In this document: positions 7,613-14,779 of the stretch, in pieces | Position numbering within the stretch: position 1 is the first letter of the stretch | Layout: each line of letters starts with the position of its first letter | Source: Christensenella sp. UBA5489 | GTDB taxonomy: Bacteria > Bacillota > Clostridia > Christensenellales > UBA1242 | Length of the DNA: 31,496 nucleotides | Direction: 5' to 3' | NCBI GenBank assembly: GCA_002424095.1 | Contig: DIPL01000017.1 | Location: forward strand, 31,038 to 62,533 | Position numbers and translations under genes: made by a program | The notes under the pieces: generated by a model | Database searches by the model: none | Told to the model about the DNA's origin: nothing | What the model saw: the letters and a program-made list of their open reading frames with translations, nothing else

Positions 7613-8545
7613 ATGATTACTATAATTTTGCCTTTGACATCTAAAAAAATCATTTTAAAAGATTTAACCGATGAATTGAAAAAAACTTTCGGTTCTTTTT
7701 TTAATTTATTAATACTTTGCGAACGAAGAAATTCAATTATTGATGAATTCGAAACCCTTAAACCAAATGCAACAAAACAACAAAAAAAGATAGACAAAAA
7801 AAAGATAATAGATAATGGAGAAAATCCAATAGAGCATTTTGATTTTAATATATCCTTATTTATTTTTCCGAACGGAACAAAAGAAGAATCTATGATTAAT
7901 GCTTCAATAAAAGAATTTGACGAAAGCGATTTTATTTTAATCCGAAACGACATACAAAATATTGACTCGAACCTTTTAACAAGAATTTTAGAAGAACGGC
8001 AACAATCTCAATGTGATATAATTATGTTTAAAAATAAAGAAAAAAAGAATATTTTTTCAAAATTTATTAATAAAACAATAAAAGCCACTTACAGTTTCTT
8101 TTTTGACATTCATTTCTATGACGGAGATATTGGTGTTCAATATTTCAGTGCTTTCGCTCATTCTATTATGAAAAATATCAATAATCCTATGTTACTGACA
8201 AAATCAAATCGTTGGGTTGAAATGAATATAAAATATATTGATTTTGAAGTTCCTAGAACAAAATTAACGGAAAAAAGTTATGGAAAAAATAAGCCAAAAT
8301 TCGTTATTTATACTTTGATTTTTACAATATTGCTTGCAACCTCTATTATTTTAGGTGGAATCTATAAACTGCCTTTAATATTTTGGTTTGCGGTTTTCTT
8401 TTTCCTTTTATTTTTTTTAAGTTTAGCAAAAATTTCTGCCTTGCGAATTTATTTAGCAAACAAAATTGGAGACATTCGGGTGGGAAGGGTTTACATCATT
8501 GAAAAAAAGGTTTTATCTTTAAATAAAAACACTGAAAATAAATAA
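7613..8545 (+). CDS. Degenerate GT2 (dolichol-phosphate-mannosyltransferase-like) membrane protein
   Basis: Assignment is tentative. The N-terminus (ITIILPLTS) and the order of motifs fit a GT-A fold of the DPM1/GtrB group. FILIRNDIQNID (107-118) aligns with the usual MDADLQHPP-type motif, and DGDIGVQYFS (170-179) aligns with the DxxxGFRLLSR-type segment. Further on, KLTEKSYGKNK (217-227) aligns with the basic loop before the membrane. Two membrane helices follow (about 230-250 and 254-275). The first Asp of the DxD motif is replaced (RND at 111-113), and the usual SxD region near residue 40 is absent, so transferase activity is doubtful. A Lys-rich insertion lies at 50-70. It sits 17 bases after rpiB and 29 before the aminopeptidase. 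Confidence 0.5.
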   Translation: MITIILPLTSKKIILKDLTDELKKTFGSFFNLLILCERRNSIIDEFETLKPNATKQQKKIDKKKIIDNGENPIEHFDFNISLFIFPNGTKEESMINASIKEFDESDFILIRNDIQNIDSNLLTRILEERQQSQCDIIMFKNKEKKNIFSKFINKTIKATYSFFFDIHFYDGDIGVQYFSAFAHSIMKNINNPMLLTKSNRWVEMNIKYIDFEVPRTKLTEKSYGKNKPKFVIYTLIFTILLATSIILGGIYKLPLIFWFAVFFFLLFFLSLAKISALRIYLANKIGDIRVGRVYIIEKKVLSLNKNTENK

Positions 8546-8574
8546 AATCAGATAAATCGGAAAAACTAACAAAT

Positions 8575-9693
8575 ATGAACTTATATGATAGTTATGAAAA
8601 ATTATCTGATGTCTTGGTCAATTTTTCATGTGAAGTGAAATCAGGCGATAAAGTTTTAATTGAACAGTGGTCCACTGACCCGAATTTTATTAATTGTTTA
8701 ATTAGAAAAATTAGAAATGCTGGCGGACACCCCTTTGTTTTAAATTATGAAGAATTGATTTCACGTGAATTGTTAATTGGTTCAACCGAATCTTATATTA
8801 AACTAAAAACAAAATATATGTTGCCCGTTATGAAAGATATGGACGCCTACATTTCCATAAGAGGAAGCAATAATATTTTTGAAAACAGCGATGTCCCGTC
8901 AGAGAAATCTAAATTAAATAATAAATTCTATACAGAACCAGTGCATTTTAAAGAACGTATCAGCAAAAAGTGGGTTATATTAAGATGGCCAAATCCAGCA
9001 ATGGCACAAGCAGCAGGTATGAGCACTCCATCTTTTCAAGATGTTTTTTTTAAAGTTTGCACGCTTGATTATAGCAAAATGGATAAAGCAATGAATAATC
9101 TCGTTTCGCTTATGCAAAACACAGATCAAATTAATATAGTTTCTCCTGGTACAAATATAACGTTTTCAATAAAGGGTCAACCCGCAATTAAATGTTCAGG
9201 ACAAAGGAACATTCCTGATGGCGAAATCTTTACAGGACCAATTCGATATAGCGTAAATGGAAAAATAACATATAACATACCAACTCTTTATAATGGCATA
9301 CGCTTCGACAATGTTTGTCTTGAAGTTAAAGATGGAAAAATTTTTAAGGCGACAAGCACAGCAAACACAGAATTGCTCAATTCCATTTTAGACACTGATG
9401 AAGGTTCAAGGTATTTTGGCGAGTTTGCAATTGGTGTTAATCCATACATTACAAAACCATTGCTGGATATTTTATTTGATGAAAAAATGTGTGGCTCATT
9501 ACATTTGACACCGGGCGGATGCTATGATGAGGCTTATAACGGCAATAAATCAGCAATACATTGGGATATGGTTCTTTGTCAATTGTCTGAATTTGGCGGT
9601 GGAGAAATGTATTTCGATGATGCTTTAATACGAAAGGACGGAAAGTTTATTATTGAAAGTTTGCTTCCTTTAAATCCTGAAAATTTAGCTTGA
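8575..9693 (+). CDS. M29-family metallo-aminopeptidase (AmpS-like)
   Basis: Cytoplasmic aminopeptidase with two metal ions that trims N-terminal residues from peptides. The family's ligand set is visible in order and spacing: Glu217 (IPDGEIFTGP), Glu283 (YFGEFAIGVNP), His310 and Tyr317 (SLHLTPGGCY, seven apart as in known members), and His329 and Asp331 (IHWD). At 372 residues it is slightly shorter than the usual 400 or so. The ribosome-binding site is poor (CGGA about 15 bases upstream), suggesting translation linked to the preceding gene. It is the last gene of the probable rpiB operon and is followed by a hairpin terminator. Confidence 0.92.
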   Translation: MNLYDSYEKLSDVLVNFSCEVKSGDKVLIEQWSTDPNFINCLIRKIRNAGGHPFVLNYEELISRELLIGSTESYIKLKTKYMLPVMKDMDAYISIRGSNNIFENSDVPSEKSKLNNKFYTEPVHFKERISKKWVILRWPNPAMAQAAGMSTPSFQDVFFKVCTLDYSKMDKAMNNLVSLMQNTDQINIVSPGTNITFSIKGQPAIKCSGQRNIPDGEIFTGPIRYSVNGKITYNIPTLYNGIRFDNVCLEVKDGKIFKATSTANTELLNSILDTDEGSRYFGEFAIGVNPYITKPLLDILFDEKMCGSLHLTPGGCYDEAYNGNKSAIHWDMVLCQLSEFGGGEMYFDDALIRKDGKFIIESLLPLNPENLA

Positions 9694-9749
9694 AATATTT
9701 TTGTTTGTAAAATTAGTCAATATTTTTAAAATAATTTAATAAAAATATA

Positions 9750-9781
9750 ACAAAACCACTTAAGAAAGTGGCCTTGTTTTT
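9750..9781. terminator. Bidirectional terminator between the aminopeptidase and sipL-like genes
   Basis: CCACTT (9756-9761) and AAGTGG (9766-9771) form a perfect stem with a 4-base loop. TTGTTTTTG follows on the plus strand, and on the minus strand the stem runs into TTTTGTTATATTTTT. It lies between convergent genes. Confidence 0.8.
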
Positions 9782-9844
9782 GTATTAGGTATTTTTTAAA
9801 TTATTTCAATCCCTTATTTATTTCTCTTGTTTTTTAAAAAAGAA

Positions 9845-11404
9845 TTAATAATCAAAAGTTTTTTTACCTAAAATTGCTGACGTTGGATTTGTATTTTTTT
9901 GATGATATATCATTATGTTTTTGTTTTCTAAAAGCGGACTCACAAAATCGGGATTTTGTTCAATAATCACATCAGGCTGTGTCCTTAATTCTTTTGCAAT
10001 TTCCCAAAGGTTATCGCCCGCTTTTGCAAAATATATTTCAATTGCCTCTTCTTTAATTGGCAATGGTTCACCCATTATAGCATCGGTTATGGCTGTGCCT
10101 TTTTCATTTCCAAAAAATCTGATATTGGCCTTAATTTTTGCATCAATAAACAATTCTCTGCCACGTCTTGCAATAACTTCGACATCACTCAATACAATTC
10201 GTGAACAAATACTAAAATCTTTCGGCGCATCGGTTTTTTCATAAACAACAAACGGTATTTCTTTTCTTACACAATTAATCTTTTGTAATTCATCGTTTAA
10301 GTACATAATATCAACACCGACAATGCCCTCCAACACAAATTCACCATCTTTTATATATTGATTTGTTATTTTCGAGTTTCCTTTTGAAAATCCAAGCATT
10401 TTATCAATTCGTGGCTCGTTATCGCCAAGAGATATACTTCCTTCAACTCTGCTTTCAAGATATAGTGGAGAAATAATATTTGTTTTTTCGAAAGAACCTG
10501 TTACAATGTCGAGGTTATTTCTTAATGAATATAAATCAGTAGCACACGGAACATTGATTTCATCGTAAACATTAAAACACAATGTAATCGGAGCATTTAC
10601 AATAATATTGCAGGTGTTTTCATCATTATTTGTTTCATATTTTAAATTTTCTTTTTTAATTACCGCATCAACTTCAACACGTGCTTTATCTGACAATGCT
10701 GGTGTTTCAATTTCACGTTTAAAACTCTCTGTTGAAGTAACAAAGCATATTTGGTCAATTTCTCCGCAAACGACATAAAAAATTTTGGTTATAATTTCAC
10801 CTTGCACAACGAAAAAGTTATTGCGACAATCGGTATCTTTAACCACAACATCCGAATTGACTGATAATATTTTATCAAACGACTCGTTAATTGCAAATTT
10901 CAATTCTTCGTTGAAAGTTATGCAATCATCTTTGACCAAATTTTGAGATATAATCTCATCTTCTTTAAGACAAATATTTTCATCACCGCCGTTGAGAAGT
11001 TCTATTTCATCGACGTTTGTTATATCTATTGAAAAATTTATAACGGCTGAAATTTTTGCATTGCGTTCATCAAAATTAATATCGCTCATTGCGGCATTTA
11101 TATTTATCTTTGTAGATGGTTTTACATTGTCATTTAAAAATTTAGTTAAAAACGGAAGAGCACTTTCAGCCGAACAAATTTTATCTTCTTCATCTAAAAA
11201 AACAATCTCAATTACAGCCTTACCTGAAACGCTTATTTCCCTGGTCAATGCTTCGGTTGTATCAACTTGCGGATATGCGTTTATCCACACAATTTTTTTT
11301 ATGTCTCCTGAACCAGTACCGCTTATAACACTATCTAGCATAATTTGTTCATCTCTTAATTTAGTCTTTTTTATGAAATTACATTTGCTTTTCTCAAATG
11401 ACAT
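9845..11404 (-). CDS. SPOCS (DUF3794) and LysM protein, SipL-type spore morphogenesis factor
   Basis: 519 residues from the chosen start. It has successive all-beta repeats of the SPOCS/DUF3794 type through about residue 450, each containing the V/I-x-G-x-hydrophobic pattern of that family (for example VVQGEI, VLEGIVGVDI). A C-terminal LysM domain follows (about 456-502: YFAKAGDNLWEIAKEL, DVIIEQNP). This architecture is that of SipL, which in Clostridioides difficile binds SpoIVA through its LysM domain and is required for coat attachment; the same role here is inference. ATG at 11404 is chosen because GGAGG lies 5 bases before it. An in-frame TTG at 11416 overlaps that site and has none of its own. 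It is divergent from veg, a pairing seen in clostridial genomes. Confidence 0.87.
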   Translation of the reverse strand: MSFEKSKCNFIKKTKLRDEQIMLDSVISGTGSGDIKKIVWINAYPQVDTTEALTREISVSGKAVIEIVFLDEEDKICSAESALPFLTKFLNDNVKPSTKININAAMSDINFDERNAKISAVINFSIDITNVDEIELLNGGDENICLKEDEIISQNLVKDDCITFNEELKFAINESFDKILSVNSDVVVKDTDCRNNFFVVQGEIITKIFYVVCGEIDQICFVTSTESFKREIETPALSDKARVEVDAVIKKENLKYETNNDENTCNIIVNAPITLCFNVYDEINVPCATDLYSLRNNLDIVTGSFEKTNIISPLYLESRVEGSISLGDNEPRIDKMLGFSKGNSKITNQYIKDGEFVLEGIVGVDIMYLNDELQKINCVRKEIPFVVYEKTDAPKDFSICSRIVLSDVEVIARRGRELFIDAKIKANIRFFGNEKGTAITDAIMGEPLPIKEEAIEIYFAKAGDNLWEIAKELRTQPDVIIEQNPDFVSPLLENKNIMIYHQKNTNPTSAILGKKTFDY

Positions 11405-11524
11405 ATACCCCTCCAAATTTATAAACCAAAGATCTTTCTTGATTTCTTTATATTTTATTAATTACAAATTAAAAATATGACTAGAAAAATTAATTTATGG
11501 CAATAATCCATTAAGGGGGCGACC

Positions 11525-11881
11525 ATGAAAAGAAATATCATCGCACTGGAAGACATCAAAAAACGCATTAGCGATTTGAAAGGTGATTCTGTGAATATGG
11601 AGATAAATAAAGGCAGAAACAAAATCGACACATTTACTGCGGTTATTATAAAAGTTTATCCTAGTGTTTTTACGGTTGAAACTTTTCCGCAAAGTCAGCA
11701 ACTAAACCAAAAGGAATCAATACGAGAAAAAATGCATACCAGCCAAAGCAAACAACAAAATCAAAGAAAAAAGCCACATCAAAATAGACTGCAAAGTCAA
11801 ATGAGTTCAAAAACATTTTCATATTTTGACGTGTTATGTGGAGATGTGAAAATAACGCCAGTTTTGGAAGCGGAATTATAA
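11525..11881 (+). CDS. veg: Veg-family protein with a Gln/Lys-rich insertion
   Basis: Veg proteins are short SH3-like beta-barrel proteins; Bacillus subtilis Veg affects biofilm matrix gene expression and spore outgrowth. The family pattern is clear at both ends: ALEDIKKRISDLKGDSV (7-23), KGRNKIDTFTAVIIKVYPSVFTVE (29-52) and TFSYFDVLCGDVKITP (97-112). Between them, residues 55-95 are a hydrophilic segment dominated by Gln, Lys, Ser and Asn where typical members (about 80-90 residues) have a short loop, making this one 118 residues. The ribosome-binding site (AGGGGGC) lies 5 bases before ATG. It is transcribed away from the SPOCS-LysM gene and ends in a strong terminator. Confidence 0.85.
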   Translation: MKRNIIALEDIKKRISDLKGDSVNMEINKGRNKIDTFTAVIIKVYPSVFTVETFPQSQQLNQKESIREKMHTSQSKQQNQRKKPHQNRLQSQMSSKTFSYFDVLCGDVKITPVLEAEL

Positions 11882-11882
11882 G

Positions 11883-11920
11883 AAAAACGCAAATAAATTC
11901 TCATTTGCGTTTTTTCTTTT
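11883..11920. terminator. Terminator of veg, also serving the convergent acidic protein
   Basis: A 12-bp perfect stem, AAAAACGCAAAT (11883-11894) with ATTTGCGTTTTT (11903-11914), closes an 8-base loop and is followed by TTCTTTTTT. On the minus strand the hairpin ends in TTTTT, so it can act in both directions. Confidence 0.92.
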
Positions 11921-11943
11921 TTATTTATTAAAGTTTAGTTTTT

Positions 11944-12483
11944 TTAATCATCATCGTCGTCATCGTCGTCATCGTCATCATCGTCATCATCATCAAAATC
12001 GTCATCATCAATTTCTTCAAAATCATCGCTATCATCTTCATCATCTATGGGAATATCATCTTCATCATCCCCGATAATATCTTCATCATCAAAATCTGAA
12101 AGTTCAAGATCGCTATCAATTAAATCTGCACCTAAAATATCATCGTCTAAATCAGAAACGGAAGCCATTTCGCCTGTCTCTTCATCATCAATAATAAAAT
12201 CGTCTTCTTCATCCCTATTTACATAGTCTTCCCATTCTTGTTCAATGTCTGTGTCATCATTTGACAATTTTCTTTCTTTAAGACAAGTAACACACATAAT
12301 TTCATCAGGCTGGATATAATTAGTTTTGCAAATGGGACACAATTCAAGGTCGAGATCATCAATCAAATCATCTGCCTTGCCACTCATTTCGACTTTACAA
12401 ATAGAACAAAATTTATCTTTTTTTAAACAATAATTCAATTCACATCTAGGACATCTTATATAAACCGGTTTTTTCCCCGACAT
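11944..12483 (-). CDS. Zinc-ribbon protein with long acidic tail ending in 16 Asp
   Basis: Not recognised as a named family. The N-terminal third has two Cys4 zinc-ribbon-like units: Cys11/14 with Cys26/29 (CPRC...CSIC), and Cys49/52 with Cys64/67 (CPIC...CVTC). From about residue 75 the protein is almost entirely Asp, Glu, Ile, Leu and Ser and is predicted to be disordered, ending in an uninterrupted Asp16 run (164-179) encoded by mixed GAT and GAC. The layout resembles nucleic-acid-mimicking acidic tails such as that of RNA polymerase delta, but the folded domain is unrelated; a role with RNA polymerase or another basic partner is speculation. A strong GGAGGGG site supports the start. It is 148 bases downstream of a lipoprotein gene on the same strand. 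Confidence 0.75.
   Translation of the reverse strand: MSGKKPVYIRCPRCELNYCLKKDKFCSICKVEMSGKADDLIDDLDLELCPICKTNYIQPDEIMCVTCLKERKLSNDDTDIEQEWEDYVNRDEEDDFIIDDEETGEMASVSDLDDDILGADLIDSDLELSDFDDEDIIGDDEDDIPIDDEDDSDDFEEIDDDDFDDDDDDDDDDDDDDDD
11947..11994 (-). repeat. Trinucleotide (GAY)16 tract encoding the Asp tail
   Basis: Sixteen consecutive Asp codons, ten GAT and six GAC, abut the stop codon. Further GAT/GAC-rich segments extend to about 12100. The codons are interspersed rather than a pure microsatellite, which lowers but does not remove the chance of slippage. Confidence 0.9.
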
Positions 12484-12631
12484 TTTCCCCTCCGTATAAA
12501 ATTATCTAGATTGTATTTAATATTCAAATTTGAAGAATTTCTTAAATGTTTGAGTTTGTTTTACATTTCATATATTAAAAAATTTGTTTTTTACGGTTAA
12601 TTTTCTATACTGAATTTTCTCTTATAGTGTT

Positions 12632-14041
12632 TTATTCGCCCTGATTTTGTTCAGTCTCATCACTTTCTTCATCTTTTGGAATATCTTCATCATCCAACAC
12701 TCCTAAGAGTTCAGCACTACACGGCAATCCAATTTCGGCATTTCTTATTGGCGCTCTATGCATATAATATATTCCTGTTGTATTTGATTCTGTTTGAGCA
12801 TAGAAATATATATATTTGCCATCAAAAGATATATTCGCTGATTTGAAATTCTCTTTATCATAAATTGTTTGGATTTCTTTGTCTATAATTGAAATTCTGA
12901 ATATTCCTTTATTTTCGTTTTCGCCCTCAGAACAATAATATACATAGTCGCCGTGCGTAAAGAGAATTTTAACTTCACCTTCAATTAAAAGATTTTCGCT
13001 GCTGAAATCTATATTCCCTTTTTGTAAGCAATAAGTCTTTTTTATATTATCTGTTGAAACCGCATATATATAATATGTTTTATTGTTGCTATCTGCTCGC
13101 ATTGCCAAAAATTGCTTTATTTCAAATAAATCAATTGGCTGAGAAATTTTGGTACGGGTTGAAAAACTCCCCGATTCATATGAATAGTAATAATTTTTTG
13201 TATCGCTTTCATCCATTTTGAAATAAAAACTTCCGTCTATTACAGCAATTGGGATTATTGTTCTATCAAAAACCGAAGTGATTTGTGATGAAACACCGCT
13301 TACAATATCAACCTTATAAAGACGATTTCCGCTTCTACCAAGATTTTTGTTTTCTTCACTGAGTTCGGTTGTATAATATATAAATCTATCATTTTCGGAG
13401 GTGTATTTTTCAGCAAACACTGCATCTAATATATCTGAAACAAGTGCTGTTGCGGAATGTCTGATACCGTCGCCAAGTTCAATTTTTATAATTGATTTAC
13501 CGTCTTGAAAAATGAGATAAAATTTGTTATCAATTTTTAGTACTGTTTGTTTTGAAATTTGATTTTTTGTGGTGTAAATTTCAGACAAACCAGTGCCATC
13601 TGTTTGAACACGAAAATAGGTTGTGAGTTCGAATTTTGTGGCTGCATCGATATCTTGATGCGCATTTGGCGAAGCAAAATATATATACTTTCCAATGCTA
13701 TACATAAAACTGCACTCACTGCCTGCAATTTTTGAAATTACAAGTTCCACATTTTTAGGAAGCAATGTTTCTTCATCTGTTTCAATCTCGCCATTGACAA
13801 GTTTAACACGATAGAGCGCTTCATTTTTTACATTGCCGACATTGTTATCGCCCTTTTGCAAATCTGTATATGGCTTAAATGCGTTTGCGAAATAGATATA
13901 TTCAGAATATTTCAAAGCATCGCCAGTAACCGCCATACTAGAAGTTATTGAAGGGTCATATTTTAAAGGCTGCGTACAACCTGAAAATACTAATATTGAT
14001 ATTATAAGGCACGATAGTAAAGTAAGTAATGTTTTTTTCAT
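12632..14041 (-). CDS. Lipoprotein with DUF5050-like beta-propeller repeats
   Basis: A lipoprotein signal peptide (basic MKK, hydrophobic 5-20, lipobox VFSGC with Cys22) anchors the protein outside the membrane. The body is a string of beta-strand units with the recurring pattern aromatic-hydrophobic-Tyr/Phe (EYIYFAN, KYIYFAS, KFYLIF, RFIYYTT, GSFYFKM, DYVYYCS, KYIYFYA). These units read substrate-free sentences such as LYRVKL or IFRISI between them, as in DUF5050 and prolow-density-receptor-like propellers. The C-terminus is acidic (DDEDIPKDEESDE). The function is unknown; such proteins are common in Clostridia. The site AAAGG lies 8 bases before ATG. Two promoters are visible upstream. Confidence 0.7.
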   Translation of the reverse strand: MKKTLLTLLSCLIISILVFSGCTQPLKYDPSITSSMAVTGDALKYSEYIYFANAFKPYTDLQKGDNNVGNVKNEALYRVKLVNGEIETDEETLLPKNVELVISKIAGSECSFMYSIGKYIYFASPNAHQDIDAATKFELTTYFRVQTDGTGLSEIYTTKNQISKQTVLKIDNKFYLIFQDGKSIIKIELGDGIRHSATALVSDILDAVFAEKYTSENDRFIYYTTELSEENKNLGRSGNRLYKVDIVSGVSSQITSVFDRTIIPIAVIDGSFYFKMDESDTKNYYYSYESGSFSTRTKISQPIDLFEIKQFLAMRADSNNKTYYIYAVSTDNIKKTYCLQKGNIDFSSENLLIEGEVKILFTHGDYVYYCSEGENENKGIFRISIIDKEIQTIYDKENFKSANISFDGKYIYFYAQTESNTTGIYYMHRAPIRNAEIGLPCSAELLGVLDDEDIPKDEESDETEQNQGE

Positions 14042-14165
14042 ATTTTAACCTTTTAAGTATATTATTTTTTGCAATTGCTTCTATATTTTTATAAATATTA
14101 TTTTGTCGTTATTTTTAATTTCAATGCAAAAAAATTTGCTTTTTTATCTAAATTTAACTTGCATT

Positions 14166-14194
14166 AGAATATCATTAATCATTTTTGTTGTCAA
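14166..14194 (-). promoter_or_regulatory. Proximal promoter of the lipoprotein gene
   Basis: On the minus strand there is a perfect -35 TTGACA (14189-14194), a 17-base spacer and -10 TATTCT (14166-14171, 4 of 6). The leader to the ATG at 14041 would be about 120 bases. Confidence 0.6.
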
Positions 14195-14298
14195 CCATTT
14201 GATAATATATTTTTGTATTAATTACAAGTTGTTTTGGGTTTATTTGCAGGAGATAAAAATATAGAATTTCAATAAAATAGATTTCATTTTAAATTCAT

Positions 14299-14325
14299 AT
14301 TATATAAAATTTTTTAAGTTGTCAA
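14299..14325 (-). promoter_or_regulatory. Distal promoter of the lipoprotein gene
   Basis: On the minus strand, TTGACA (14320-14325) and TATAAT (14299-14304) are both perfect but separated by only 15 bases; TAATAT at a 17-base spacing is an alternative -10. It starts 10 bases past the end of the NifU-like gene. Both promoters of this gene carry TTGACAAC at the -35. Confidence 0.6.
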
Positions 14326-14334
14326 ACTTTATTA

Positions 14335-14730
14335 TTAAATTTTATTAAGTTTTTTCAATTCTTTTTCCTTTTTTATATAATAGTTTTCAACCGCCATTTT
14401 AACAACGTTTTTTGCGTTGATAATGTCTGGAATATTTTTCTCTGGCACTTTTTCAAGTTCGTTAAATATGTCATAATCCATAATTTTCAAGCAGTCTTCA
14501 AGTGTTTTATCAATAACTATTTCGCAAACTACATTTAAAGCAGCAATTGTAACTGGACCGCCAAAAGCCTTGAATTTTGCATCTTCCACAACTTCATATT
14601 CATTGACTTTAAAAAAGATTTTGATTACATCGCCATTCTCAGTAATCAATTTAGCCGATGCATTGGCACCACTAGGTCGCCCCGCATTTTTCGGATTTAC
14701 AAAATTCTTTTTGATTTTCTCTCCATACAT
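14335..14730 (-). CDS. NifU/IscU-like protein lacking the three cluster cysteines
   Basis: The fold signature of the IscU/NifU N-terminal domain is present: MYGEKIKKNFVNPKNAGR at the start (family: MYSEKVxDHFxNPRNVG), NGDVIKIFFKV (32-42), DAKFKAFGGPVTIAA (50-64) and a C-terminal helix (107-120). In true scaffolds three Cys bind the nascent [2Fe-2S] cluster. Here the first (CGD) is Asn32 (NGD), the second (FGCGSAIA) is Gly58 (FGGPVTIA), and the third (KxHCS) is missing from the helix near 105. The remaining Cys69 and Cys80 are at other positions. It should therefore not assemble clusters in the known way. It lies 49 bases after the cysteine desulfurase on the same strand and has a good GGAG site, so the two are presumably co-expressed. 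Confidence 0.75.
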   Translation of the reverse strand: MYGEKIKKNFVNPKNAGRPSGANASAKLITENGDVIKIFFKVNEYEVVEDAKFKAFGGPVTIAALNVVCEIVIDKTLEDCLKIMDYDIFNELEKVPEKNIPDIINAKNVVKMAVENYYIKKEKELKKLNKI

Positions 14731-14779
14731 AAAACTCTCCTGCTATCAATTCTATTTTAAATCTTAGTTGAAAATGTTC

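Noticed and set aside
11405..11416. TTG start for the SPOCS-LysM gene, four codons upstream
   Set aside because: The codon overlaps the GGAGGGG ribosome-binding site of the ATG at 11404 and has no site of its own. The same reasoning moved the starts of the desulfurase (15958) and the transketolase homologue (26621).
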